From Phocaeicola fibrisolvens (lineage in GTDB: Bacteria; Bacteroidota; Bacteroidia; Bacteroidales; Bacteroidaceae), in NCBI RefSeq assembly GCF_025567125.1, contig NZ_JAOQJI010000006.1, positions 62,001 through 126,000 of the forward strand: DNA of 64,000 nucleotides. The letters are read 5' to 3'. Positions 41,913 to 51,085 of this stretch are shown piece after piece (within the stretch, counting starts at the first letter, position 1; every line of letters begins with the position of its first letter). Made by a program: the position numbers and the translations under genes. Under the pieces are notes generated by a model that was not told the DNA's origin, searched no databases, and was given only the letters and a program-made list of their open reading frames with translations.

Positions 41913-41920
41913 CAAATGTA
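41913..41920 (-). promoter_or_regulatory. Promoter of maeB
   Basis: TACATTTG on the minus strand matches TAnnTTTG. Predicted start near 41906, leader about 37 bases. It excludes the longer frame to 42007. Confidence 0.55.
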
Positions 41921-42097
41921 GGAATAAAATAACAAATGGACTGTTTTTTTCTGAAAAAAACTATAAAACGAATTTTGTTTATGTTTTTTGTCGATGTTTA
42001 TCGTCAATTGGTCGGATTAATTTGGCTATATGTAAGTATATCTTCGTTTTATGGTTATTCTTAGTTAAAGGCCGTTTTTCAGGCTGTACTTTTTCAC

Positions 42098-42105
42098 TAT
42101 ATTTG
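42098..42105 (+). promoter_or_regulatory. Promoter of the RND efflux operon
   Basis: TATATTTG at 42098-42105 matches TAnnTTTG. Predicted start near 42112, leader about 80 bases. Confidence 0.6.
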
Positions 42106-42131
42106 CACCATTAAAAACTAAAAAAGGGCTT

Positions 42132-42153
42132 AAAGTTTTCATTGAAGAACTTT
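42132..42153. promoter_or_regulatory. Candidate repressor operator in the efflux operon leader
   Basis: AAAGTTTTCA (42132-42141) and TGAAGAACTTT (42143-42153) pair with one bulged base. It lies about 20 bases after the predicted transcription start, a natural position for the TetR regulator encoded at the end of the operon. Inference only. Confidence 0.35.
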
Positions 42154-42192
42154 ATATTTTGAGAGAGTGAAGAATAAAATCAATTTTTAGTT

Positions 42193-43407
42193 ATGAATAT
42201 AAGTATGAGCACAAAAAGAAACAGAAGTCTTTCTTCTAGCCGAGTGGCATTCTATGCATTGACTCTTTCGGTTCTGACTGCTTGTGGTGGTCAGGGGGGT
42301 ATGAAAATGGGTGATGATCAATTTGCGGTACAGGCGGTGGCATTTACTTCCACTAACCAGTCAACTCAGTACCCGGCAACAATCAAGGGTTTGCAGGACA
42401 TCGAAATCCGTCCTCAAGTTTCAGGTTTTATTGTTAAGTTGTGTGTGGATGAAGGTGCGACCGTTCACAAAGGACAGGCGTTGTTCCAGATTGACCCGAC
42501 ACAGTACAAGGCTGCATACGACCAGGCGAAGGCAAGCGTGGCTTCAGCTAAAGCTAACCTGGAAACTGTGACTTCTACGGAGGCCAACAAGAAAATGTTG
42601 CACGAACAGAAGATTATCAGCGACTTTGAATATCAGACTGCGGTCAATAATTTGCTTTCTGCAAAGGCTAGTCTGGCCCAGGCAGAAGCTGCTTATGCCG
42701 CTGCCAAACAAAACTTGGGATTCTGTACGGTGACTAGTCCGTCGGATGGTGTAATCGGTACATTCCCGTATCGTGTGGGTGCGCTGGTTAGTCCGTCGGT
42801 AGCTGAACCGCTGACTACAGTTTCTCAGATTGGCGATATGTATGTGTATTTCTCTATGACTGAAAAGCAGTTGCTGGCCTTGACTCGTGCAGGAGGTACA
42901 TTGAAGGAACAGCTGGAAAAGATGCCGGCAGTGAAATTGCAACTGGCAGATGGTACTATGTACTCCGAGGAAGGTAAGATTGATGCTGTAAGTGGGGTGA
43001 TTGACCAGAGCACCGGTTCTGTAAGCATGCGCGCTATTTTCCCGAACAAGCAGAACGTGCTGCGTAGTGGAGGTATGGCAAACGTGGTATTCCCTTACAC
43101 GATGAGTGATGTGATTCTGATTCCCCAAACTGCTACTCAGGAAATTCAGGACAAGAAGTTTGTGTATGTGTTGCAGTCAGACAATACCATTAAACATACG
43201 GAAGTGCAGATTTCCAACTTGAACGATGGAAAGAATTACATCGTGACAGGTGGTTTGAAACCAGGCGACAAGATTGTAGTCGAGGGTGTTCAGACTTTGA
43301 GCGACGGACAGAAGATTACTCCGATTACTCCGGCTGAAAAGGAAGCTAAATATCAGAAAGCTTTGCAGGATCAGAAGGAGGGTAACATTCAGACAGCTTT
43401 CAATTAA
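42193..43407 (+). CDS. RND efflux periplasmic adaptor lipoprotein
   Basis: 404 residues. Known: membrane-fusion proteins of the AcrA/MexA type bridge an RND pump and an outer-membrane channel. Seen: N-terminal signal with lipobox VLTAC (Cys31); ATG 42205 (MSTKRN) is an alternative start. The first lipoyl half QDIEIRPQVSGFIVKL is followed by the KGQALFQIDPTQYK transition into an alpha-hairpin (about 95-165, A/K-rich), the second lipoyl half GFCTVTSPSDGVIGTF, a beta-barrel domain, and a membrane-proximal domain ending VVEGVQTLSDGQKITP. First gene of the operon adaptor-pump-channel-LpxA-like-TetR. Confidence 0.93.
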   Translation: MNISMSTKRNRSLSSSRVAFYALTLSVLTACGGQGGMKMGDDQFAVQAVAFTSTNQSTQYPATIKGLQDIEIRPQVSGFIVKLCVDEGATVHKGQALFQIDPTQYKAAYDQAKASVASAKANLETVTSTEANKKMLHEQKIISDFEYQTAVNNLLSAKASLAQAEAAYAAAKQNLGFCTVTSPSDGVIGTFPYRVGALVSPSVAEPLTTVSQIGDMYVYFSMTEKQLLALTRAGGTLKEQLEKMPAVKLQLADGTMYSEEGKIDAVSGVIDQSTGSVSMRAIFPNKQNVLRSGGMANVVFPYTMSDVILIPQTATQEIQDKKFVYVLQSDNTIKHTEVQISNLNDGKNYIVTGGLKPGDKIVVEGVQTLSDGQKITPITPAEKEAKYQKALQDQKEGNIQTAFN

Positions 43408-43431
43408 TTAATAAAGGTTCGTAAAAGAAGG

Positions 43432-43477
43432 TGAATCTCGTGATGACCGTTACGGGCGTGTAAGAGAACGGGATTCC
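43432..43477 (+). other. Hairpin in the adaptor-pump intergenic gap
   Basis: TGAATCTCG (about 43431-43439) can pair with CGGGATTCC (about 43469-43477) across a G+C-richer loop. The 98-bp gap between adaptor and pump genes is the only large gap in the operon. It could modulate expression between the genes; weak evidence. Confidence 0.3.
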
Positions 43478-43505
43478 CGGGACTGAAATAAAATTGTATT
43501 AAAGA

Positions 43506-46500
43506 ATGAAACTAGATAAATTTATTAACCGTCCGGTGCTATCAACGGTAATCTCTATCTTGATAGTCATTTTGGGTGTGATTGGTCTGGCTACTTTGCC
43601 AGTTACACAATATCCGGACATTGCGCCTCCTACCGTATCGGTAAGAGCTACTTATACAGGTGCGAACGCACAGACTGTATTGAACTCAGTGATTGCTCCG
43701 CTGGAAGACCAGATTAACGGTGTGGAAAACATGATGTACATTCAGTCTAGTGCATCCAACAACGGTTCTGCTGATATCAGCGTATATTTTAACCAAGGTA
43801 CCGATCCGGATATGGCGGCGGTCAACGTACAGAACCGTGTTTCTATGGCGCAGGGTCTGTTGCCGGCTGAAGTAACTAAAGTCGGTGTGACTACGCAGAA
43901 ACGTCAGAACTCCATGTTGTTGATTTTCTCTTTGTATGATGCAGAAGATAAATACAACATTGAGTTTATTGAAAACTACGCTAAAATCAACTTGATTCCG
44001 GAAGTTCAGCGTGTGAAAGGTGTGGGTGATGCCAACGTGATGGGTCAGGACTATTCTATGCGTATCTGGTTGAAGCCGGATATCATGGCACAATATAATC
44101 TGGTGCCGGCAGATATCTCTAATGCTTTGGCCGAACAGAATATTGAAGCGGCTCCGGGACAGTTTGGTGAACGTGGTAACCAGACTTTCCAGTACACTAT
44201 CCGTTACAAAGGACGTCTGCAGCAGACGGAAGAATTTGAAGACATTGTGATTAAGGCTCTGCCCGACGGTGAAGTGCTTCGTTTGGGAGATGTAGCCCGT
44301 ATTGAACTGGGTCGTCTGGCCTATACCTTTAATAATACAGTAAATGGTCATAAGGCGGTAACTTGTATCGTGTTCCAGATGGCGGGAACCAACGCTACGG
44401 AAACCATCAACAACTTGTTGGATGTAATCAGCAAAGCAGAAGAAAGTTTGCCTGCCGGTTTGAAGATTAACGTGGCACAGAATGCCAACGACTTCTTGTA
44501 TGCGTCTATTCACGAAGTTATCAAGACTTTGATTGAGGCATTTATCCTGGTGTTCATTGTAGTGTATGTCTTCTTGCAGGATATGCGTTCTACGTTGATT
44601 CCGGCCATTGCCATTCCGGTAGCTTTGATTGCGACCTTCTTTGTCTTGAAACTGATTGGATTTAGTGTGAACTTGCTGACCCTGTCGGCGATGGTGCTGG
44701 CCATTGCGATTGTGGTCGATGATGCGATTGTGGTGGTGGAAGGTGTCCATGCAAAACTGGACCAGGGATACAAATCTTCTCGTGAGGCTTCTATCGATGC
44801 CATGAGCGAGCTGGGTGGTGCATTGGTATCCATTACACTGGTCATGATGTCCGTATTTATTCCGGTAAGTTTCATGGGTGGTACAGCCGGTACATTCTAC
44901 CGTCAGTTCGGTATCACCATGGCTATCTCTATCGCCTTCTCTGCATTGAACGCATTGACTTTGTCACCGGCCTTGTGTGCCCTCTTCCTGAAACCGCATG
45001 ATTCCGAACATAAGCCGAAGAAGATGAGCATGATCGATCGCTTCCATACCTCTTTCAATGCGGCCTACGATTCTTTGTTGAAGAGTTATAAAAAACGTGT
45101 GGTATTCTTTATCCATAAGAAATGGCTGTCAATGGGACTGGTAGTTGCTTCTATTGTGCTGTTGATTTTCTTCATGAAGATTACTCCGACCGGTATGGTG
45201 CCGAACGAAGATACAGGTACTATCATGGGTGCCGTGACCTTGCCTCCTGGAACTTCACAGGAACGTGCCATGGAAGTATTGGCCAAGGTAGACAGCCTGG
45301 TAGCCGCAGAACCGGCTGTTCAGTCACGTACTATTATTTCTGGTTATAGCTTCATCGGTGGTCAGGGACCTTCTTACGGTTCTGTCATCATCAAGTTGAA
45401 AGACTGGGAAGAACGTTCATTGATGCAGAACTCAGATATTATTTATGCGACTTTGTTCATGCGTGCGCAGAAAGTCATCAAGGATGCACAGGTATTGTTC
45501 TTTGCTCCTCCGATGATTCCGGGTTACTCTGTATCAAGTGATATCGAGTTGAACATGCAAGATAAGACCGGTGGTAGCTTGGATCATTTCTTTGAAGTGG
45601 TGAACAGTTATACCGCAGCTTTGGAAGCACGGCCGGAAATCAACTCTGCGAAGACCACCTTCAACCCGAGCTTCCCGCAGTATCAGCTGGATATCGATGC
45701 GGCAGCTTGTAAGAAGGCGGGTATCAGTCCGAGTGACATCCTTTCTACCATGCAGGGATACTTCGGCGGTTTGTACGCATCTAACTTCAACCGTTTCGGT
45801 AAAATGTACCGTGTAATGATTCAGGCTGAACCGGATGCCACCAAGAACATGGAATCGCTAAATGGCGTGAAAGTGCGTGGAAGCAACGGAGAAATGGCAC
45901 CTATCACTCAGTTCGTCAGCTTGAAGAAAGTATATGGGCCGGATATCATCAGCCGTTTCAACCTGTACACTTCTATGAAGGTGATGGTGGCTCCGGCTTC
46001 CGGATATACGTCAGGTCAGGCACTGCAAGCCATTGCAGAAGTGGCTAAGGAAAACCTGCCGACCGGATTTGGTTACGAGCTGGGAGGTATGGCGCGTGAG
46101 GAGGCTTCTTCAAGCGGCAGTACGACAGGTATCATCTTTGTGCTCTGTTTTGTATTCGTGTACCTGTTGCTGAGTGCCCAGTATGAAAGTTACATCCTTC
46201 CGCTGGCCGTATTGCTTTCCGTACCGTTCGGTTTGATGGGTAGCTTTATCTTTGTCAACGGATTCGGTGCATTGGGTAGCATCCCGGCCTTGAAGATGAT
46301 TGTCGGTTCTATGTCAAACGATATCTACATGCAGATTGCCTTGATTATGTTGATGGGTCTGTTGGCAAAGAACGCCATCTTGATTGTAGAGTTCGCCCTC
46401 GACCGTCGTAAGCAGGGTATGAGTATCTCATGGGCTGCCGTTCTCGGTGCCGCCGCTCGTCTGCGACCTATCTTGATGACCTCTTTGGCCATGATTGTCG

Positions 46501-46736
46501 GTTTGCTTCCGTTGATGTTTGCTTTCGGTGTAGGTGCTCACGGTAACCGTACATTGGGTTCTTCCGCTATCGGTGGTATGTTAATCGGTATGATTTTGCA
46601 GATTTTCATCGTTCCTGTATTGTTCGTCATCTTCCAGTGGCTGCAAGAAAAGGTTAAACCGATGGAATGGGATAGCCTCGATGAAAGCGAAGTAGAGTCT
46701 GAAATTGAACAGTATTCTCCTAATACGCATAAATAA
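43506..46736 (+). CDS. RND multidrug efflux pump, AcrB/HAE1 family
   Basis: 1076 residues. Known: proton-driven trimeric inner-membrane exporter for hydrophobic drugs, bile acids and dyes. Seen: TM1 right after MKLDKFINRPVLST, the QYPDIAPPTVSVRATYTGA porter start, two large periplasmic loops (about 35-335 and 560-870), twelve predicted membrane segments in two groups, the paired acidic residues in TM4 (AIAIVVDDAIVVVEG), GGTAGTFYRQFG after TM5, and the second-half motif LLMGLLAKNAILIVEFA with the conserved Lys. Length matches AcrB (1049). Substrate not inferable; the bile-rich gut habitat makes bile salts a reasonable guess. Confidence 0.95.
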   Translation: MKLDKFINRPVLSTVISILIVILGVIGLATLPVTQYPDIAPPTVSVRATYTGANAQTVLNSVIAPLEDQINGVENMMYIQSSASNNGSADISVYFNQGTDPDMAAVNVQNRVSMAQGLLPAEVTKVGVTTQKRQNSMLLIFSLYDAEDKYNIEFIENYAKINLIPEVQRVKGVGDANVMGQDYSMRIWLKPDIMAQYNLVPADISNALAEQNIEAAPGQFGERGNQTFQYTIRYKGRLQQTEEFEDIVIKALPDGEVLRLGDVARIELGRLAYTFNNTVNGHKAVTCIVFQMAGTNATETINNLLDVISKAEESLPAGLKINVAQNANDFLYASIHEVIKTLIEAFILVFIVVYVFLQDMRSTLIPAIAIPVALIATFFVLKLIGFSVNLLTLSAMVLAIAIVVDDAIVVVEGVHAKLDQGYKSSREASIDAMSELGGALVSITLVMMSVFIPVSFMGGTAGTFYRQFGITMAISIAFSALNALTLSPALCALFLKPHDSEHKPKKMSMIDRFHTSFNAAYDSLLKSYKKRVVFFIHKKWLSMGLVVASIVLLIFFMKITPTGMVPNEDTGTIMGAVTLPPGTSQERAMEVLAKVDSLVAAEPAVQSRTIISGYSFIGGQGPSYGSVIIKLKDWEERSLMQNSDIIYATLFMRAQKVIKDAQVLFFAPPMIPGYSVSSDIELNMQDKTGGSLDHFFEVVNSYTAALEARPEINSAKTTFNPSFPQYQLDIDAAACKKAGISPSDILSTMQGYFGGLYASNFNRFGKMYRVMIQAEPDATKNMESLNGVKVRGSNGEMAPITQFVSLKKVYGPDIISRFNLYTSMKVMVAPASGYTSGQALQAIAEVAKENLPTGFGYELGGMAREEASSSGSTTGIIFVLCFVFVYLLLSAQYESYILPLAVLLSVPFGLMGSFIFVNGFGALGSIPALKMIVGSMSNDIYMQIALIMLMGLLAKNAILIVEFALDRRKQGMSISWAAVLGAAARLRPILMTSLAMIVGLLPLMFAFGVGAHGNRTLGSSAIGGMLIGMILQIFIVPVLFVIFQWLQEKVKPMEWDSLDESEVESEIEQYSPNTHK

Positions 46737-46744
46737 GATTGATA

Positions 46745-48127
46745 ATGAAAAAACAGATAATAGGAATGATGTGTCTGACTGCCATGATGAGCAGCTGCCA
46801 CATTTATAAAGCTTACGACCGTCCGGAAACGATAGATGCCTCAGGCATCTATCGCGACCCGGCTTCGGCAACCGATACGTTGGCTTCGGACACAGCCAAT
46901 ATGGGAAATCTGCCTTGGAAGGAAGTGTTCCGTGATGCAAAACTGCAGGCTTTGATTGAAGAAGGATTGGCCAACAACGTGGATATGCAGGCAGCTGCCC
47001 TTCGCGTACAGGAAGCAAAAGTGATGCTGACTGCTGCGAAGTTGTCTTACTTGCCTACTATAAACTTTACTCCTCAGGGAACACTGAGCAGTTTTGACAA
47101 GTCGAAACCGACACAGACTTATCAACTGCCGGTTTCTGCCAGCTGGGAAATTGACTTGTTCGGGAAAATCCTGAATGCAAAGCGTGGACAGAAAGTGGCT
47201 TACGAACAGAGTAAATATTCTGAACAGGCTGTGCGCTCACAGATTATTTGCGGCATTGCCAATACGTACTATTCTTTGTTGATGCTTGACCGTCAGGTGG
47301 AAATCACGACTGAAACGGCTGCCATCTATAAGGAAAACGTACGGGTGATGGAAGCCATGAAGATTGCTGGTATGACTACTGAAGCGGCTGTGGCACAGAT
47401 GCGTGCGGCAAGTCATCAGGTAGAAGCTTCTTTGATGGATTTGAAACGCCAGGTACGTGAAACGGAGAATTCATTGGCTGTGTTGCTGGCAAGAACTCCA
47501 CAAACTATCGACCGTAGTACACTGGATGCACAGGTAATGCCGGAAGAACTGACAGCCGGGGTTCCGATGCAGTTGCTGGAAAATCGTCCGGACGTGAAGA
47601 TGGCCGAAATGACCTTGGCTTCTGCTTATTATACGACTAATTCGGCACGTGCCGCTTTCTATCCGGGACTGAATATCACGGGTACCGCCGGATGGACAAA
47701 CAGTGCGGGAATGGCAGTGCTGAATCCGGGAAAACTGATTCTGAATGCGGTGGCTTCACTGGCTCAGCCTATCTTCAACAATGGTAAGCTGATTGCCAAC
47801 TTGAAAGTATCGAAGGCAGAAGAAAAGATTGCGCAGATGAATTACCAGCAGACGATTCTGGAAGCAGGTAAGGAAGTGAGCGACGCATTGTTCCTGTATG
47901 ACACACAGAACAAGAAACTGGTGGAAGACCGTGGGCAGGTGGAACAACTGGATAAGGCAGTGACTTACACCAAGGCTTTGTTCCAGAGCGGTGATGCTAC
48001 TTACCTGGAAATTCTGACTGCACAGCAGAACTTATTGAGCGCCCAGTTGAGCGAAGTTTCAGATAATTTCCAGCGTATGCAGGCTGTCATCAACCTGTAC
48101 AGTGCACTGGGTGGAGGAAGAGAATAA
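46745..48127 (+). CDS. Outer-membrane efflux channel lipoprotein (TolC/OprM family)
   Basis: 460 residues from ATG 46745; a TTG two codons earlier is not a likely start. Seen: short type II signal MKKQIIGMMCLTAMMSSC (Cys18), two tandem OEP repeats (about 60-240 and 270-455) with coiled-coil rich stretches, VSASWEIDLFGKILNAKRG and PGLNITGTAGWTNSAG strands, and ENRPDVKMAEMTL, which is the OprM/NodT signature. Known: forms the trimeric outer-membrane duct of the tripartite pump. It begins eight bases after the pump stop codon, so it is co-translated. Confidence 0.93.
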   Translation: MKKQIIGMMCLTAMMSSCHIYKAYDRPETIDASGIYRDPASATDTLASDTANMGNLPWKEVFRDAKLQALIEEGLANNVDMQAAALRVQEAKVMLTAAKLSYLPTINFTPQGTLSSFDKSKPTQTYQLPVSASWEIDLFGKILNAKRGQKVAYEQSKYSEQAVRSQIICGIANTYYSLLMLDRQVEITTETAAIYKENVRVMEAMKIAGMTTEAAVAQMRAASHQVEASLMDLKRQVRETENSLAVLLARTPQTIDRSTLDAQVMPEELTAGVPMQLLENRPDVKMAEMTLASAYYTTNSARAAFYPGLNITGTAGWTNSAGMAVLNPGKLILNAVASLAQPIFNNGKLIANLKVSKAEEKIAQMNYQQTILEAGKEVSDALFLYDTQNKKLVEDRGQVEQLDKAVTYTKALFQSGDATYLEILTAQQNLLSAQLSEVSDNFQRMQAVINLYSALGGGRE

Positions 48128-48149
48128 GTAACCTTAAATATGAAGAAAC

Positions 48150-48917
48150 ATGATTAGTCCTTTAGCTTATGTGGATCCGTCGGCCAAACTTGGCAAGAAT
48201 GTGACGGTGCATCCATTTGCCTATATCGACAAGAATGTAGAGATAGGCGATGATAATGTGATTATGCCCTACGCCAGCCTGATGAGTGGCACGCGCATGG
48301 GAAACGGCAATACGGTTTATCAGGGAGCAGTCGTTGCGGCTGTTCCCCAAGATTTTGCTTATACAGGAGAAGATACACTGGCCATCATCGGGAACCATAA
48401 TGTGATTCGTGAAAATGCCGTGATTATCCGTGGTACACATGCTTCACACGCCACAAAAGTAGGTGATAACAATTTCATTATGACAGGTGCTCGCCTGTCA
48501 CACGATGTGGAAGTGGGAAACCGTTGTATCATCGGAAACGGTTCACAGGTATCCGGTAACTGTATCATTTATGATTGTGCCATTCTGACATCGAATGTGC
48601 TGATGCAGGGAAACACGCGCCTGGGTAGTTATTCGCTGGTACAGGGTGGATGCCGTTTCATCAAGGATATCCCTCCTTATATCGTGGCTGCTCACGAACC
48701 GATTGCGTTCTACAGTATCAATACGAAGGTGCTGGAATATACCGGCATTTCTGAAACGGTGATCAAGCACATTGCACAGGCTTACCGTATCTTGTATAAA
48801 GCCAATACGTCTCAACATGATGCATTAGCCCGTATTCGGGAACAGATTCCCCACGGACCGGAAATTGAGAATATTCTTCAGTTTGTGGAATCTTCTCAAT
48901 TAGGTATTATTCATTGA
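48150..48917 (+). CDS. LpxA-like left-handed beta-helix acyltransferase (probable paralogue)
   Basis: 255 residues. Seen: hexapeptide repeats over about residues 2-190 (GKNVTVHPFAYIDKNVEIGDDNVI…) and a helical C-terminal tail (ETVIKHIAQAYRILY) as in LpxA. The catalytic His equivalent to E. coli His125 is present in RLSHDVEVG, but the preceding conserved His (E. coli NAHIAHD) is Arg (GARLSHD), and the TVQGG loop is replaced by THASHAT. Known: LpxA transfers a hydroxyacyl chain to UDP-GlcNAc in lipid A synthesis, and the housekeeping gene of Bacteroides is normally with other lipid A genes. Inferred: a divergent paralogue with altered acyl donor or acceptor, co-expressed with the efflux pump (22 bp after the channel gene). 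Confidence 0.75.
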   Translation: MISPLAYVDPSAKLGKNVTVHPFAYIDKNVEIGDDNVIMPYASLMSGTRMGNGNTVYQGAVVAAVPQDFAYTGEDTLAIIGNHNVIRENAVIIRGTHASHATKVGDNNFIMTGARLSHDVEVGNRCIIGNGSQVSGNCIIYDCAILTSNVLMQGNTRLGSYSLVQGGCRFIKDIPPYIVAAHEPIAFYSINTKVLEYTGISETVIKHIAQAYRILYKANTSQHDALARIREQIPHGPEIENILQFVESSQLGIIH

Positions 48918-48928
48918 TAGAAAAAACG

Positions 48929-49570
48929 ATGGCAGGACGAAGAAGAGAAAGCAATCGTGAAGAGCTGAAAATGCGTATCGTAGATACTGCGGCAAAGGCT
49001 TTTAAGCGCTTGGGGATTAAGGCTGTCCACATGGACGACATTGCAGGCTCACTATCCATTTCCAAACGTACACTTTACGAATTGTTCGGCGACAAGGAAC
49101 AGTTGTTGCTGGAGGTATTCAGCTTTTATCGTCAGTGCGTCAATCAAGACATGCAAGAACTTACTTCCAGGGCGGACAACGTACTGGAAGTGGTTCTTAC
49201 GTTTTATGAACGAAAGGTCAACGAGTTGTGTCAGGTAAACCCTTTGTTTTTCCGCGATTTGCGCAAGTATCCCAAGGTGTTGGATTTCATACATGAAGAG
49301 CAGCAGCGAAATGATGTGGATGCTGTGAAGTATTTTCAGAAAGGGGTGGAACAAGGCATATTCCGTGATGACATTAATTTTCAGATTATCAATCAGACCA
49401 TGACCATGCAGATGGACCTGTTGATTTACTCCGATATTACTTTACATTATCCTTTGGCAGAGATTTACAGTGAGATTACCATTCTGCACATGAGAGGGAT
49501 TACTACGGAGAAAGGGAACCGTATGGTAGATGAATTCTTGAAGAATATCCGGGAAAAACGCCAAGGATAA
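48929..49570 (+). CDS. TetR-family regulator, probable repressor of the efflux operon
   Basis: 213 residues from ATG 48929; an in-frame TTG at 48914 overlaps the previous stop codon and is less likely. Seen: N-terminal HTH at about residues 12-58 (RIVDTAAKAFKRLGIKAVHM, DDIAGSLSISKRTLYELFGD), the TetR signature, then an all-helical ligand-binding domain with aromatic-rich surfaces (LFFRDLRKYPKVLDFI). Known: TetR repressors of RND pumps release DNA on binding pump substrates. Neighbour: last gene of the pump operon, eleven bases after the LpxA-like gene. Inferred: autoregulates the operon, possibly through the inverted repeat at 42132-42153. Confidence 0.85.
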   Translation: MAGRRRESNREELKMRIVDTAAKAFKRLGIKAVHMDDIAGSLSISKRTLYELFGDKEQLLLEVFSFYRQCVNQDMQELTSRADNVLEVVLTFYERKVNELCQVNPLFFRDLRKYPKVLDFIHEEQQRNDVDAVKYFQKGVEQGIFRDDINFQIINQTMTMQMDLLIYSDITLHYPLAEIYSEITILHMRGITTEKGNRMVDEFLKNIREKRQG

Positions 49571-49653
49571 CGCTTTCATACCCAAATACCTCTATCTTTA
49601 CAGAAGCCAGGCCATGCCTCGGCATAGTCAAAATTAGAAAACTGCGTTTTCTA

Positions 49654-49685
49654 TTTGCCTCTGCACTCGGCTTTCACTATCTTTG
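49654..49685 (+). promoter_or_regulatory. Promoter of the SGNH-MBOAT operon
   Basis: TTTG (49654-49657), 20 bases, TATCTTTG (49678-49685). A complete Bacteroides promoter. Predicted start near 49692, 17 bases before ATG 49709, which excludes the longer frame from 49655. Confidence 0.75.
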
Positions 49686-49708
49686 CACTCGATTTTAGAG
49701 GAAAATTC

Positions 49709-51085
49709 ATGAAGAATAGATTATTATACACTTTCCTGTTTACCCTTTTGGTAGTAGCAGGTTTGTTTGCCTTGCATTTCCTGCCGTCTCTCTCTTTCAG
49801 AAACAAGCCTTTGAGAAAGGTAGATTTGCTTTCCGATATACGTATCAAAAAAGAGGTGATGGAACCGATGGACTCCGATACCTTTGTCTTGCCTCCTCCC
49901 GTGAAGCCGGCCTTTGTGGATACCTGCAAGGACGGCATGGTTTGTATTGAGGAATATGTAGATTCTACCGGACGTGGCATGAGCCATTTTTATGAAGCAT
50001 TGGGACAGGTCAATGCGATGGACCGCCCGGTGCGTATCGCTTATTTCGGGGATTCCTTTATTGAAGCCGATATCTTGACCGGTGATTTGCGTGAAATGCT
50101 GCAGAAGCGTTTCGGTGGATGTGGAGTGGGCTATGTACCAATAACTACCCAGATTGCTGGATTTCGTCCTACCGTTCATCACTCGTTTGGTGGATGGCAT
50201 AGTCATGCCATTACAGATTCCGTTTATTTCGACCGTTCCCGTCAGGATATTTCCAATCATTACTTCATCCCTTCGCCGGGGGCGTATGTCACGCTGAAAG
50301 GGGAGAAGCGTTTTCTTTCCCGCATCGATACGTGCGACTTGTCTACCTGCTATTTTCTGGCTTCAGACTCCGTGACGCTGAGTGCTTCGGTAAATGGTGG
50401 TCAGAGTCGATTGTTTCCTATAAAAGGAAATGGGGAGTTGCAGGCCGTATCAGTGGGCGGTCGGATTGGTTCCATACGTTGGAACGTGGAAAAGCTGGAT
50501 TCGGCTGCTTTGTTCTATGCGGTGACAATGGACCCGAAGCAGGGAGTGGTAGTGGATAATTTCAGTACTCGCGGCAGTAGCGGACAACAGCTGGGGCATA
50601 TCCCGATGTCTATCCTCCGCCAATACAACCGGTTGCGGCCTTACGATTTGATTGTATTGCAATACGGGTTGAACGTGGCTTCGGAAAAGGTGTTAAACTA
50701 TACATATTACAAGGATGCCATGAAACCTATCGTAGAACGTTTGAAGGAGGCATTCCCCGAGACTTCAATTCTAATTGTCAGTGTGGGCGACCGGGAATAC
50801 AAGGATGAGAACGGTGAATTGTGTACCATGCCGGGAGTGAAACGGTTGATTCGTTACCAGCAGGCCCTGGCGGCAGAGACGCATGTGGCATTTTGGAATA
50901 TGTTTGAGGCCATGGGAGGAGAAGGCAGCATGGTGAAGATGGTGGAAAGCAAACCGCAGATGGCCAATTACGATTATACACACATCAATTTCAGGGGAGG
51001 AAAGCACATTGCCGGACTTCTGTTTGAGACGTTGATGTACGGAAAGGAGCAATATGAAAAACGGAAAGCCTATGAGATGGAATAA
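49709..51085 (+). CDS. Membrane-anchored SGNH hydrolase-type esterase
   Basis: 458 residues from ATG 49709. Seen: one N-terminal membrane segment (about 5-25, LLYTFLFTLLVVAGLFALHFL), a linker, then an SGNH fold from about residue 100 with block I IAYFGDSFIEADI (nucleophile Ser), GVGYVP after it, a large inserted beta-region (about 165-290), block III LIVLQYGLNVAS with the conserved Asn, and block V DYTHINFRGG with the catalytic Asp/His. Known: SGNH domains paired with MBOAT proteins act as O-acetyltransferases or esterases on surface polysaccharides (the PatA/PatB and AlgI/AlgJ/AlgX schemes). Neighbours: overlaps the next SGNH gene by 32 bases. Inferred periplasmic, moving acyl groups onto a glycan. 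Confidence 0.82.
   Translation: MKNRLLYTFLFTLLVVAGLFALHFLPSLSFRNKPLRKVDLLSDIRIKKEVMEPMDSDTFVLPPPVKPAFVDTCKDGMVCIEEYVDSTGRGMSHFYEALGQVNAMDRPVRIAYFGDSFIEADILTGDLREMLQKRFGGCGVGYVPITTQIAGFRPTVHHSFGGWHSHAITDSVYFDRSRQDISNHYFIPSPGAYVTLKGEKRFLSRIDTCDLSTCYFLASDSVTLSASVNGGQSRLFPIKGNGELQAVSVGGRIGSIRWNVEKLDSAALFYAVTMDPKQGVVVDNFSTRGSSGQQLGHIPMSILRQYNRLRPYDLIVLQYGLNVASEKVLNYTYYKDAMKPIVERLKEAFPETSILIVSVGDREYKDENGELCTMPGVKRLIRYQQALAAETHVAFWNMFEAMGGEGSMVKMVESKPQMANYDYTHINFRGGKHIAGLLFETLMYGKEQYEKRKAYEME

Noticed and set aside
41870..42007. Longer N terminus of malic enzyme (46 extra codons)
   Set aside because: The extension covers the TACATTTG promoter and has no similarity to the malic enzyme family, which starts at the MTKITKEAALLYHS region.
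48914..48928. TTG start of the TetR gene overlapping the LpxA-like stop codon
   Set aside because: TTG is a rare start and ATG 48929 lies just before the HTH with normal spacing. The same reasoning was used for 33075, 46739 and 49655.
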